The notes beneath the pieces were generated by a model, which did no database searches, was not told the origin of the DNA, and was given only the letters and a program-made list of their open reading frames with translations. The position numbers and the translations under genes are program-made. DNA of 64,000 nucleotides from Sipunculus nudus (taxonomy: Eukaryota; Annelida; Sipuncula; Golfingiida; Sipunculidae), in assembly GCA_026874595.1 (NCBI GenBank), contig CM049306.1:106715142-106779141 (forward strand), written 5' to 3'. Shown piece after piece: positions 11,390-23,378 of the stretch (position 1 is its first letter; every line of letters begins with the position of its first letter).

Positions 11390-11770
11390 GTACTCAGGTC
11401 ACGTTGAACAGTTCCTCTGGAAACCCGGGTACGAGTTGTATGGTGATTGAGGTAACAATCTGGTTCGACGCGCGGGTATTCTCTGTCAGGGAGCCACGCC
11501 GTCTACTTCCTGATGTAGTTGGTTACTGTATATGCAGGTCACAATATTCCCAATGAAGCAACAATACAACCCTATCAATCTACGTAAGTATATAATGTCA
11601 ACTCATTGGGTATATCTGTTACTTGATCGAAAGTACTAATTTCAATGCCATCGAGCGTCTCGCTGTCGTCTGCTCCACAATCCAAGCGCTCCTTGGTTTT
11701 AGGATTTCCTACGCCGGAGGTCTCGCTTGACGAACTTTCACGACGGCACCACTGAGCCCACGGCATATAT
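11390..11770. other. GC-richer island with short open frames on both strands
   Basis: Composition stands out from the surrounding intron. On the minus strand a 63-codon frame ends at 11575 (serine-rich, then acidic, ending LTLYTYVD). It lacks a convincing acceptor in the right phase for the host gene. On the plus strand a TGCAG...CTAC/GTAAGT pair brackets 46 open bases near 11537-11583. Neither can be tied to a gene; the island could be a separate exon or a regulatory block. Confidence 0.3.
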
Positions 11771-12860
11771 CTATTACCTCAAGCTGATAAGAGACCGCTT
11801 GGACCACATCGATTCTGTTTACTCCTCTGTGTTTCGTTTAAGTAATCCTGGCCGTGTCGGTTTTAATTAGTCTGACTGTGGGTTATTTGTTTTAAGGAAA
11901 TTATTTGGACTAGACGCTTCATATAATGAAAGCACCGGAGGATTTGTCCATACTCACGTCATCTGAAACATATTAATTTATGGGGTTCAGATATTTATCG
12001 AAAGTGGTTCCACTTTGGTAGTTTAACAAGAAACCCATGAAGCTCAGCTGAAGAACAAAAACTGGACATAATGATATGGCTTGTTACATCTAACTAGAAC
12101 ATTCATATCCTTAACTTTTTTAAAATAATTATTAGCCCGGAATAAGTTCAATATTTTGATACACACAAGAAAATCAGAAAAATACAAGTCATCCTGACAA
12201 TATTTACAATGGACATCTCTAGAGGTAAAGTTATAACTCAAGGCTACATTTTGCCTAGGTGAAAAAGATAGTAAGAAATGTTTTAATGGATTTATGAGTG
12301 CTTGAAGGTTCAGACTTGTGTTCTCATAGATGAACAAGCAGTATGCTTTACAGACATTTTACTAGAGGTATATAAAAAGCAAAATGGATGCAAAACTACA
12401 CGCATAAACTGTTAAGAACCAAAGCATCTTAAGCAGAGCTGACCAAGTTGTGAACGTGTCGTCAAGTTGTACAGCAGATATATTTAAGATACGGTACACG
12501 CCAATTCTAATGGTTTCTCAAATTCTAAAGTTCTTTTAATGCTGCAATTGGACCGTTCGAGATGTATAACTTTCATGGGCAAAGCTCGCTGCTGGTATCA
12601 ATGATGTACGGGCATTTGTCTCAATAACAGAAAAAGTGACACAAATTTAATTTTGTAGAAAATATAGTATCTAGGCCTGTCAAGGGTTAATAACTGAAAA
12701 AAGTAAATGCTCTGGAAATAAAGCAATTATAATTCATACTTTGTTGAGAAACTGATAATAAGATATGTACAGTAGTACATCATAGTATAAATATTATTAA
12801 TGCTCCCCATACGTTAGAGCACTTTCACTGTGATATATTGAACCTTAATGTATTATATTG

Positions 12861-12862
<2 letters not shown>

Positions 12863-12922
<60 letters not shown>

Positions 12923-12970
12923 ATTATATTTATATATTTATATATTTATATATTTATATATTTATATATA
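12863..12970. repeat. (TA)n followed by (TATATTTA)n
   Basis: About 26 TA units, a short interruption, then five TATATTTA-like units. Confidence 0.9.
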
Positions 12971-14502
12971 TACTCCCAAAGTCAGTAACACGCATGGTGC
13001 ACATGTCCATGAATGAGGGTAGGGCATTTACAACATGTTGTGATACATGCTGGACATTTGAACATACAAACATTGTGAAATGTCCAATTTAGTACTAACT
13101 AGACTGTGAAAGCACGAGTGAAATTATATATTCCGAACCTCTTTTACAGAAAAAGAGCGGGAAAATTGCTGTTGAAAAAAGCAGTGATTTACCACATTTT
13201 CAATAAATCATCAAAAAATATATTTATTGTAATATAAGGAAATGCCAAAACTTAATGACATTTTACGATTTTACTTCAACTTAAAATAGTGAAATGTTTG
13301 TTCCCATGTTGTTTCCTTTTCACAGAGTGCATGAGAACAGATATTATTCAATAGTATTACGAAGAGAAACAATGGATTCCTAATGGCATAGAGATGCGTG
13401 ACCCATTAAGCCTATTTATTACATTATCGTCTGCTCCATAAGGGACTTTTTATGCTTTCTTTAGTATCTGTGAGTGACTGATCTATCTCCACTCGTTGAC
13501 AGACTGATTGGTGAGATCGCATCATGTAAAGCGTGATCTGCACAGGGTATTAAACCGTAAAGCAGTTTGGCGGTCCCTGTAGATAAAGCTTCAAAACAAA
13601 GCAAAAGGCTACCGTATATTATCCAAAGGGAATGGCAGATAGCAGAAGGAATTACAGCAAAGATGCGTCATCCGACTAAATGATGGATGTGGGCCTCCAA
13701 CTTAACTAGAAAGTGACAGTTTTATCATGAATATGAGACGTAACCAAGTTAGTGAAGGACAGGGTTTGGTAGGCCAAAAATAAGCTATACAAACAACTCG
13801 TCTGGCTCACAGGAATCCAGTTTGATCTGAAGCTATGAATGATGTGTCTCTGTAACTCTGGTATATTCTCTGGTATATAATATACTAAACCCAGGAGACC
13901 GAAAGATAAAGTAAATCATCAGGTCCATTTATTTCTTTACATCAGCAGACAGTACCCAATAAAAGCTTTATTGTCCAAAATCCATGTACCTGTATCCATA
14001 TACATATTGTAATACCGACCTATTGCTATTATTCGTTATACATTTACGGAATGAAACGCCCCAAGCATGAAATTTTTTCTGTCCGCATCCCTGTGATATC
14101 TAGTACATGTATGCTTTTAAGTAATATGAAAAATCAAATGTCATAATTAAGGGAATCATTGTAAATTTGTGAAGCAATTAATTGACTTTAAAGTATGCAT
14201 TCTTTGAGGCATCTAATGGACAGGTTTAATTTGGCTGTTTTCGAAGAAAAAAGAGGTTTAACATATTTATGGTAATTAAATAGATATTTATAAATGTAGG
14301 ATAATAACAGAGTAATTAAAACATGAATAAACTGTAAGATATCTGTAAACTATGTGGTCACCTGTCAGTCTGTGGAGAACATTTATAGTCAGATGAGTAA
14401 ATTAACGAATGAAAGCTACACATGTAGTTTATTAAAGAATTATATTAAAGTGCAGTATAGGTAACCTGCCAGAAACTAGACTTTCGCAGATCCTTCACTC
14501 AC

Positions 14503-14648
14503 CGTTAAATGTCCGCCGATCTTCACAAAGCTGTCCCATACCCCCGCGTAAAGCTTTGAGCAGCGACTGTCCCACACGCCATTCAGAAGAACCTGTACGG
14601 CACGAGCTTACAAGGCCTAATACACACTTCAGAGTCTTCTGGTATGAT
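14503..14648 (-). CDS. Internal coding exon of the 12-cysteine protein
   Basis: Minus-strand exon of 146 nt (1 + 48 codons + 1). The acceptor has a pyrimidine tract (ATGTTCTTCCATTTCCAG) and the donor is AACG followed by GTGAGT. Of the three frames only this one is open. It reads SYQKTLKCVLGLVSSC, then a Gly/Leu-rich helix-like stretch to GGMGQLCEDRR, giving cysteines 4-6. The C-x(7)-C-x(6)-C rhythm, counted from the last cysteine of the upstream exon, followed by a long gap to a lone C, is the pattern I recall for the centre of DUF1397 haemolymph proteins. Its first base completes the AA of the exon at 47057-47198 (K); its last base pairs with AT of the exon at 10149-10299 (D). The upstream intron would be 32.4 kb. 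Confidence 0.75.
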
Positions 14649-16851
14649 CTGGAAATGGAAGAACATTAAACCTGTGAGGTTACATACAGTATTAAATGTC
14701 CAAGATGGGATCCTGATCAAGGTCTTAACCACATAGACACCCCTGATCAAGAGCGGCAGGAAAAAGCTCCAAGACTGAACAGGCCCGAAAGACCAGAAAA
14801 TAGGTTAGAGTTAGGGACTGACATCGTTGGTGACATTAGATTATAAATCAAACATTGTTTACTGTCACCTGTACCCATCCTGATAAGACACCATATGTTA
14901 TCATGCCCCAAGAAGCTTTGTATGATACCACTTGTATAATACCGGCCATAATCATTGTTTAATACCAATAAAGGAACCACTCACTGGGCACAAGAGAAGA
15001 GGCTCTAAGTTAAAATAAAGATATATCTGAATTTTATCCATATGTTGTTGATGCTGCTTTGACTGGCTTTAACCTTTCCATACCTATTTCCGGCTGTATA
15101 TATAACGAATCTTAATCAATCTTATTTGCACCTATCCAGGTAGCAGAGCTGCTGAAAGTGTGACCTTAAAGATTAGAATTTTATTCAGTACGTTTAAAAT
15201 CATCACACTGGCTATATATATTGTTCAGTGGCGTGTCATTAAAACATAAATAAAAAATCCTGTAAATAAAAACTATTCAATTGCTGGATTCCTTTGAACG
15301 GAACCAAGGAGTTTACATGAAACTCACATTACGTCCTTGATAGACAACTGGGTTTTATTAGTCGACAAATGAAAAACGTACTGACCTTACTTTAAAAAAT
15401 CAATACATTACCATTTAACACTCTGAAGCAAACTGCTGATGGTATCCAACTCCAGCTCATGAGAATAATACGACACCTCACATGGAGCAATATTGAAGAG
15501 CAGAAACTGGCTTAAAACCCGTTGTAAAGAAGTTTACTGAATTAAAATGCAATTCGTGAAGAAGGGAAAACCAATACATTACAACACCCGAGAGTGTTAA
15601 GCCTGAATTATTGATTACTTGGATGGTCTGTTACTTTTTTTACCGTCTCTGTCAGACTTGAAAGGCTTTGTGATTTGTCACAAAACGTCACATTAGTAAT
15701 TGGAAACGGTACAATTTAATGGACGAAGATGTAACATGTTTTATTAAACTACTGACTTTTTATAAGGGTTATATATGTAGGAAAAGTGTTAAAGAAATTG
15801 AGACATCACTAATGTCGCTTCATGACCCGTCAATTTGAAAGACACTGGAACTTAATACTGAAAATGGAAAAATTTCTTCAAAACGGTAGAATGACTTAAA
15901 GAACTTGGAATGGCCAAGAAAATGGTCAGTGGTTCAGATGATTGATAACATCTGGATTTAACCTGGGCATTTCAGGCTGATTGTGGTGACAAAAACTGTG
16001 ACGTTTAGAAAGATCAAAGTAGAATGGTTCGAGGAAACTACGCTGGTCCCAGTAGTTAAGTATATTTAGAAACTAAACAACACCTGATTCGGAAAAAAAG
16101 ATCCGGACCTACAGATAAAAAAGGTGACCGATCCGGACCCCAAATATCCCTGAAATTCATTGAAAACATTGGTGATTTTGACAACAGAATGAGGAAACAG
16201 CCGGGTCCGCAAATAGCAACCGCTTTCCGATTTAAGGTTTATTTATTTTAGCTTAATTTCAGCTTCTCGCTCGCGATAAAATGGACAACTGCACGGAAAC
16301 ACATCACATGGTTAGCATTTAATCAACAAAGTATTAGAACTCCAAATGTTCTCAACGGATTTAAATCATGGGCGGATGTTGAATGGACCAAGAAAAAAAA
16401 AACGATTATGTGTTGGGACTGATATTGTGTGCAGAAACAGCTGACATTTAAATTTAATTTTTCCTCACCAATGGTTTACTATTGTTCCTTTTTCCCAGGC
16501 TACATCCTTCCACAAATCTTCCAGACCTTTCAAATTCTTGTTCCTTGTCACTGAATGTTTATAAATTAGAAATAGCTGAAATTCTTGGCACTATGACTTT
16601 GGTACATATTGAACTAAAAATCTGCATTCCATGGAAATTCAACCCTTAGACCTGTTAGCATTCCATTATTTGGCCCATATTTATAGGTTCAGTCGTGCAT
16701 ATATAAGTGACTGAACATTAGTGAATATTCATTGATGACCGTGCTGAACACGGACCATCTGCCGGATCAACACGAATATCTAACCTGGCCATTCCCGAAA
16801 TGCCCTGAAAATTTCATGATATTCCATTCATGATTGCAGGAGTGTTATTGT

Positions 16852-16865
16852 TAACACACACACAC

Positions 16866-16898
<33 letters not shown>
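16852..16898. repeat. (CA)n microsatellite
   Basis: CA units with one CCCT interruption. Confidence 0.95.
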
Positions 16899-16903
<5 letters not shown>

Positions 16904-17269
16904 GAATGAATGCTTACTCTCCTGGCGGAGGCAATAAGAGGACTGTAGTTGTGCAGTCACCAGATGTAACGTTAGCTTAAGAGAAATGTTGATTTGACAT
17001 GCAGACTGGATTGTCTGCACATTCATGCGTTTTTATACATGAAATCTCAGTGTGTTATATTAATATTACTGCCTCTGTTCAGTGAAAATGATGATCTTTG
17101 CGGTGCAGTCCTGAAGGACTCAAAGGAGACCATTTCGGCAAAATGTAAAATGTTCGGTGAATGATCATGTACTTTCATCGCCACACTGTCAAAATTTATT
17201 GACTGGAATTGAGTTCAAATATCAGCTAAGGAGCTAAGAAGCTGTTTCGTGGTTGGACCCTTACCTAGG

Positions 17270-17350
17270 GTGTTCCCTTTGCAGGCTTACAAACTAGTGC
17301 GCCTTGCGGGAGTTCCTCGATGGCATGACCCAGCAATAGGATTGAGTACA
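17270..17350 (+). mobile_element. Fragment of SINE body
   Basis: Shares CTTTGCAGGCTTA and GTTCCTCGRTGGYATGACCC with the SINE at 32659-33012. The tRNA-like head and the tail are not recognisable. Confidence 0.6.
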
Positions 17351-19815
17351 CACAAATGATTACTGTTTAGTATGATATTCAAACAGCTTTTTATTGTTTT
17401 ATCTGGTAATGAAATGACGCAAGGCATAAGAAAAGTGAACAATTATCTACAGTTCGTGGGTCCAACCAACAGGACACTCCTATAAAGATGCTCAGACGAT
17501 GTTGAAGCGCTTTTTAAATCGTCAAATACTTTAGTCACTTATTTTTTTCCAAATATAGGTTTCTGTCAATCCTGAACAAGCAACAGTGAAGTCAAATTGA
17601 TCCTTTATCAAATAATCCCGTATTGTTATACAGTTAACGTTTTAAGTGGATTTGGCCTCTTAAATTATTTTCAGATACTGTTCCTTTTTTATTTCACAAA
17701 TGTTTGGGATGATAAAACAGTTTACTGTATATTCTGTGCACGTTATACATAACGATTTATTTAAGGGAACTCTTTGATACTATGATCCTTAATTGTCTAT
17801 CACTGCGGCAATCAGATTGATCAATGGTGGTGGAACGAAATATAATGTGTGACAGCAACAGTTTGACACAATCTTTTGGGGGTATTTTTTCAATGTAGCC
17901 TTAGACATTTGAATGTTAGCTAGGTATTGAAAAATGACCAAGTAGTGTGAACTGCGTGTTCTCGCGAGATTTTGTCGCGAAATGAGCTCCACTAAGCGCG
18001 TGGCACTCGGCGACTCAAAACTCCATGGACTGTGATGAGTGAAACTGCTCGCTCTTTGATCCTATTTATCAGGGGACTGAAAAGTATAGCGACCCGGTTT
18101 TATCGCCGTCGGAAAAAGGAATCAGTGTCCCCAAGGAGTCTCAGTCGTTTCAGAATTTGTCTTGTGTCCACTGAAATCGCGGACTGTTAAAGCATATGGC
18201 GGAGACAGAAATTTTTTTTATGTACCTCAGATGATGTTAACTACATCTTTGTAGTTCTGTACCGTAATAACACATACGACGTTAAATCTTGTTCCCCCCG
18301 AGGGTCTGGACCACAGGTGCTTGGTACAATGCGCGATATTACAAGCATCACAGGGCCCATCCTTCGTCATCTATAACTAACCACCCTTCCCACTTATTAA
18401 ACTTGGTTCTCTTACTTTTTTTCACTGCCTATCCACCTAAATCCACCGGACTATATATGACTGGAACAGATTCTTTCTGGCCGGTAAAACAAACATGCAT
18501 CCGCTTTTGCCAGCGTTCCACTGGGAGTAGATAGTCCTGGCCGGACACAATGTTTACAATTTAATCGAGTTTAAATTAATTATCTCACATAATTTAAGTC
18601 AACATCACTTAAGTCAACATCATGGTGGAAACATCAATATCATCACAAGCTTTTGATATAATGACCAATGGTGTTGATACATTTAACAGAGCATGGGTAG
18701 AAACACTGTAGACATGAAACAGCCAGCAGACGTGGTAAATTTAACCCCATCTTGATCTAGAAAATAATAATCATCTAAAAGAAGCAGGAGACTAAAATCA
18801 TGAGTATTGTCTGGATTTCTAGAGCAAGCATGTAGACCAGACTAATCAATTTAATGGCTGGACCCAAAAAAAATGACATCAATTCGAAAATTCCTCCTTC
18901 AAAGGGAGGCCTTATTGCTTGGTTCCGCGGAAGCTCAGGCGATGTAACTGCTGACCGGTTTAATAGTCCATGTTTGAACTCTGTACTGGTGTATGATAAT
19001 GGAAAGCGGGTGTCTCAAAATATTCCTTCTTTGCGTTAAGTTTACTGCATATAAAATGTACAGTTTGGTGTTTATCATTGATATATTCCAGTGTATGAAC
19101 CACCCTGTGTATAATTAGTCCAGCGTATGTAGACAGTTGTAACAACTCAAGATAAAGCTCTCACCCTGACAGTTCTCAGGCAACAAGATTTGATTAAATT
19201 TATTGATCATTAATTCATTAAATTTAAACCTTTCACACAATGGACATTTTTTACTTCCTTTGTCTGTTAGAAGCTCTCATCTATTGAAGCAGGATGGATT
19301 ATCAAAGAATTTAATTAACACGCGTATATTTGTCGAAGCAAATTAGCGCTTTTATTTACGTTTGTGTGTTAATAACATCTGAAAGATAGTCTTTATTTTT
19401 TTTTATTTTTATGTAACCGTCTCCCAAAATTAAAGGAATTATGTAATTCATTCATTCTTACATCCATGTCTTCTTGCAACATTATAACACAACTGGCCGG
19501 AAATATTTTCCAGAAATATCGTAGATACATTAAAGATATTGACTGCACTTAGGTTGTTAACGAACATTATAAAAACATCAGTTAATCTGCAAAGTCTTTG
19601 TTGAATTTTTCTTTAATTTTGCACATATATTTATCTTGGGGAATTGGGTTGACGCCATCTACTTTTTTGACAATTTAATGTGTTTTTGTTTGAATCAAGG
19701 AATATATTTTCGGTCACCGTGCAAAATGTAAAGACATATAGGCTATATAAGAGAAAATTATTAACTACCGCAGTAGGTAATCAGATATTTAACACCCCCG
19801 CCGCATATATTTATG

Positions 19816-19822
19816 TTTATAT

Positions 19823-19859
<37 letters not shown>
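19816..19859. repeat. (TA)n microsatellite, target of an LTR insertion
   Basis: TA-rich tract interrupted by the LTR that starts at 19860; ATAT resumes immediately after the LTR at 20659. Confidence 0.85.
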
Positions 19860-19861
<2 letters not shown>

Positions 19862-20132
19862 TTACAGGTGCCATTTTTACTGTGTGACACGGGCGTAACT
19901 CGTGTTGTGACACCCTCGCCGGTCGTTTGTTACATTCTCTGTATAATCCGTACTGGTTGAACTCTCGTTGTCATGCTAACTTGGTGCGAGCTCACGTGTA
20001 CACCTACACCTGGTATGTAGAGACACTCACAGTGATGTTCTTCTAGATGATTCCTGTGGCGCGTGTTTACTTATTGTGTAAGATCTTTTTGACTGTTCGA
20101 GAAGTGGAAAATTCTCGGCTTGAGGTGAAGAG

Positions 20133-20140
20133 TATATAAA
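20133..20140 (+). promoter_or_regulatory. TATA box of LTR copy 1
   Basis: TATATAAA followed by GGGGCTGTG, conserved in copy 2. Transcription would start roughly 25-30 bp downstream. Confidence 0.65.
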
Positions 20141-20503
20141 GGGGCTGTGTTTTAGAGCCGAGAGAGAGCAGCAAAGAAGATTTCCAGCGGACGCAGAAGC
20201 GTGTGTGTCAGTTTTTGGGACCTTATCCGACGAGTGCGGCAATTATAGATTTTCTTCAGACTTTCGCCTGGATTTTGTTCATTTGGACTTCAGTGTACTT
20301 TCTGGATTGTTACAAGAGCTTTAAACTAGACTGTCATTCTCCGAGAGTATACATTTAAAGAACTTATCGTTGTGACGGTGGTGGTATCCAGGTACTGTGC
20401 ACTGTGTATTTTACTGTGTGATTGTATTGATTTGTTGTTATACCGCTGTTTTACTGTATAATTGTATTGATTTAGTGTTTTGTAATGTAAGGGTTGTTTA
20501 AAG

Positions 20504-20509
20504 AATAAA
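20504..20509 (+). terminator. Poly(A) signal of LTR copy 1
   Basis: AATAAA within AAGAATAAATTATGGTTATT, conserved in copy 2 and placed 370 bp after the TATA box. Confidence 0.6.
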
Positions 20510-20759
20510 TTATGGTTATTTGTTAACAAAAAACCACTGTCTTCTGTATTCATTCCCCTAGACATTTCACGCCGCCCAGTGTTACAGAATCTCGAGATCC
20601 ATTACAAAATTTGTGTTCATCACGCATACGTGATCTGTTTATATTAGGTTCCGTAACAATATATAATCATCCATTAAAGTTGACAAGCAGAGCAGCAGTG
20701 AAGTGTGATGCCATGCATGGTATAGGAAAATGCTGGGGCGTCCTCAAACAAACTGAATT

Positions 20760-20985
20760 CGCGTCCTTGACCTCACAAGAAGGCTCACACGCGCGCGGTT
20801 CCGCGAGCATGGAAAAGGGACACATGATTTACACTGGTACGATGTTCACTTTACACGCGCGCGTTTCCGCCTGCATGGTAAAGGTATTCCTAATTTAAAA
20901 TAGCGCGATTTTTTTCAGCGCACGCGCGTTGCGCGGAAACGCGCGCGGAAAGCGCGTTTCCGTGCGCATGGAAAAGGGGCCTTAA
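20760..20985. repeat. CpG-dense cluster of GCGCG...CATGGNAAAGG motifs ending in TTAA
   Basis: Three copies of GCGCGNTTCCG-NN-GCATGGNAAAGG within 180 bp, plus the inverted form GCGCGGAAACGCGCGC. The last copy ends GGAAAAGGGGCC followed by TTAA, which looks like a transposon terminus with a TTAA target. A matching left end was not found. Confidence 0.55.
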
Positions 20986-22092
20986 GGGTTCGTCCATTCT
21001 CAGCACATATAACATGGAAGTCGTGAAAATTTGTTAAGCTCACTTAAGCATCCTTCCTATATTACCAGAAGAATGTTATAATGATCATCAGGTCTATTTA
21101 TATCCGAGTGACCTTCCAAAGTTTAAAGAAAGTAAAGCCGAATATTCATGAGAATGTACACTCGTGTGAAATTTGAACATGGCATCCAAAGCAGCCATGT
21201 CTGAATTACATAACTGTTCAAATAAATCTTGAAGTCTTTCCCTCCTGTAATCTCCAGCGAAAATTCTCATTTTCTTTTTAGAGAATATAATAAATTTCAA
21301 AGAATTTCATGTATGTTTCGCTTTGTTTAATACTAGCATAAGCAAAATGGTCATTTGTAAGAATTGTTTCAATGTGCCCTTGTTACATCAGTTTTGTTCA
21401 TGAAGTAATTCCAGTCCGTACATGTTATATTGATAATAATAACGGCGTCGCTAAAGCCAGAACTGGGGGCTATGAACTATTACATATGTGAATTGTTATA
21501 TGATCATGTTTATCACGAAACAGTGAATCAATGCGCTTGTTTTTACCACGTGGTATCGTGTTGCGGTCTGGTTATTTCATAGATAGGTATCATGTTACAC
21601 ATGAGTTTGAGGAGTTCTCATATAGACAATCACATTCCTAATTATATTTGAGAGACGTTATTCGATGTATCTGTTGTCAAGATTAGTTTTCTGTTTGGTT
21701 GAACTTTGAATGATTTTCAAACTTCAGTCAGTTAAAGTTACAGTCTCAGGTGTTGTGCTGAGTAATAAAACAGTAACCTTGACAACCATCCTAAATGTCC
21801 TGAAATCAGAAATTACATGTCCCAATTTCTCTGCTGAGTTTTCGAGACATTGAATAAAGGTCAAGATATGGAGGAACTTTGTCAAAATTACCACTTGTTC
21901 TTATAGGGTGTTGTATGCCTTAATTAAATTGCCATAACTTACATATGAGCATGAAAAATAAGCAGGGAAAGCAATTCCAAAGAAAACGAAACTATTTATA
22001 AAAAAAAACAAAAAAAAAACATGTAGTTATTATTTTCGTGTTGGTATATGTTATTGATTGTATTAATATTTGATTTATTAATTAATCAATGC

Positions 22093-22104
22093 AGCAAACA
22101 GATC
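22093..22104. repeat. Target site duplication (left) of SINE
   Basis: AGCAAACAGATC, repeated exactly at 22503-22514. Confidence 0.85.
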
Positions 22105-22502
22105 TTTTTCTTTTTTAAATTTTTTTTGGTGGAGGTAACCGCCTCCATTTTTTTAATGCTGACTTATCTAATTCTTAACCTAAAAATGTACATCTGCAGA
22201 GTTTCCATTTCGGTTTGAGACACGGCGGTAGCACGCGCTTCCTATCATTTTTATTTTGTATCCTGGTGTCACCCAGGCCCGGTGTCTACCGCACCTGCGG
22301 GTACTGGGTGTGTAATCATCCCCATTCCTGGGTCATAACACCGAGGAACCCCCAAAAAACGCACTCGTATGTGAGTGATGCAGAGCGCTCACCCTGGGTA
22401 GGGGCCGACCGTGAAAAACTTCACCACCTCGGCTAAGATTCGAACCCACGATCTCCCGGCTCTGAGTCCTACGCTCTACCCCTGAGCCACAGAAGCCGAT
22501 CT
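22105..22502 (-). mobile_element. tRNA-derived SINE, full length, 12-bp TSD
   Basis: On the minus strand the head has a Pol III A box (TGGCTCAGGGG at 22489-22479) and B box (GGTTCGAATCT at 22446-22436). The body contains GTTCCTCGGTGTTATGACCC and ATTACACACCCAG. The 3' part has a GGAGG/CCTCC hairpin and an A-rich tail. Perfect 12-bp duplications AGCAAACAGATC flank it. The 73-codon open frame on the opposite strand is a by-product. I cannot name the family; it runs in the same sense as the host gene. Confidence 0.9.
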
Positions 22503-22514
22503 AGCAAACAGATC
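22503..22514. repeat. Target site duplication (right) of SINE
   Basis: Exact copy of 22093-22104. Confidence 0.85.
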
Positions 22515-23050
22515 ACATATCAAACAGAATATAGGTTGTAAGTGTTAATCAGAAGAAAACAAAAAAGTGTTCCCCCTTTTTTGTGACTTTAGAACCATGA
22601 ACGATGGTTAATAAAATCGAGAATTCAGTTATGAACGTATATACTTTATCGAGCCTTAACATGACGTGATGGCACATCAGGGAGATTTTCAGTTCAGCGA
22701 CTTGATGTCAGTACAGGAAGGATCCGGGCACATTCCAAAGCCATAAGGTTGGAAGAAGGGGCGGGCCACCACATGATTCGGTCTTAGAGGTGGGTGTCAG
22801 GGGGTTGTGGTCTATAAATATATTATAAAATAAGGGGAATCAAATTAAAATTATATGGATTTTAGAGAAGCTGTTGAATCTGAAGATAACTTATATTTGT
22901 TTCACATGTCAGAGTAAGGTGAAAATAATGTAACAGTTAGGGCTGGGTAACTCGGACAGAATACACATAAATAACTGTCTGGACTTGGTATTGAGAACCA
23001 GGGTAGAAGGTTGGTCTCCTCCAAGAAATTCTATTGTATAAAAAGTATAA

Positions 23051-23378
23051 GGCCAAAATAAAAAAAGTATGGTTCTCAGGCATTTTTTTCAGAAATCAAT
23101 GCGGGCAGGCGGTTTTTTTATTTTTAATTTTTTGGTATGTTTCGATAAAAATGTCAAATGATAAGGGAAAAGCATGATAATAACATATTTATTTTGCTAA
23201 ACAAGTAAAAGCACTACATAACAAAGTAAACTGTATGGTTTTATCTTCTTGAAAGAAATGTCCGGGCGGCTGCAGCTCAAAATTGGTAAGTTTCTATTGA
23301 AAATCAAAATAAAAATTTTTGATGCGGGGGCTTAAAATTGTTGCGGGCGGTGCCTGAGAACCATACATTTTTTTGGCC
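23051..23378. mobile_element. Harbinger-like MITE, 328 bp
   Basis: Starts GGCCAAAATAAAAAAAGTATGG and its end, reverse-complemented, reads GGCCAAAAAAATGTATGG; both continue TTCTCAGGCA, giving terminal inverted repeats of about 30 bp. TAA lies directly on both sides (23048-23050 and 23379-23381), the 3-bp TWA-type target duplication typical of PIF/Harbinger elements. It has no open frame, so it is non-autonomous. Confidence 0.82.

Larger units (their letters stand above)
10300..14502 (-). other. Intron of the 12-cysteine gene
   Basis: Between phase-matched exons. It holds the possible alternative exon at 10834, a 14-nt G run (11284-11297), a GC-richer island (11390-11770) and a (TA)n/TATATTTA tract at 12863-12970. 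The remainder is AT-rich and featureless to me. Confidence 0.55.
19860..20658 (+). mobile_element. Solo LTR, copy 1 (799 bp)
   Basis: Begins TGTTAC and ends GTAACA, the short inverted termini of an LTR, with ATAT on both sides (a possible 4-bp target duplication, hard to judge in TA-rich DNA). It carries a TATA box and a poly(A) signal in the order expected for an LTR and is closely related along its length to 34206-34970. No gag/pol-like sequence lies next to it, so it is a solo LTR left by recombination. Superfamily cannot be read; a 4-bp duplication would suit Ty3/Gypsy-type elements. Antisense to the host gene. Confidence 0.85.

Noticed and set aside
20027-20242. 71-codon minus-strand frame, with a similar one at 34426-34635
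   Set aside because: Antisense frames within the two LTR copies. Their similarity to each other comes from the LTR, and indels shift them relative to each other.
22215-22436. 73-codon frame and a tRNA-like sequence on the other strand
   Set aside because: Both belong to the SINE at 22105-22502. The tRNA-like head is not a free tRNA gene, since it runs into the SINE body and has target duplications.
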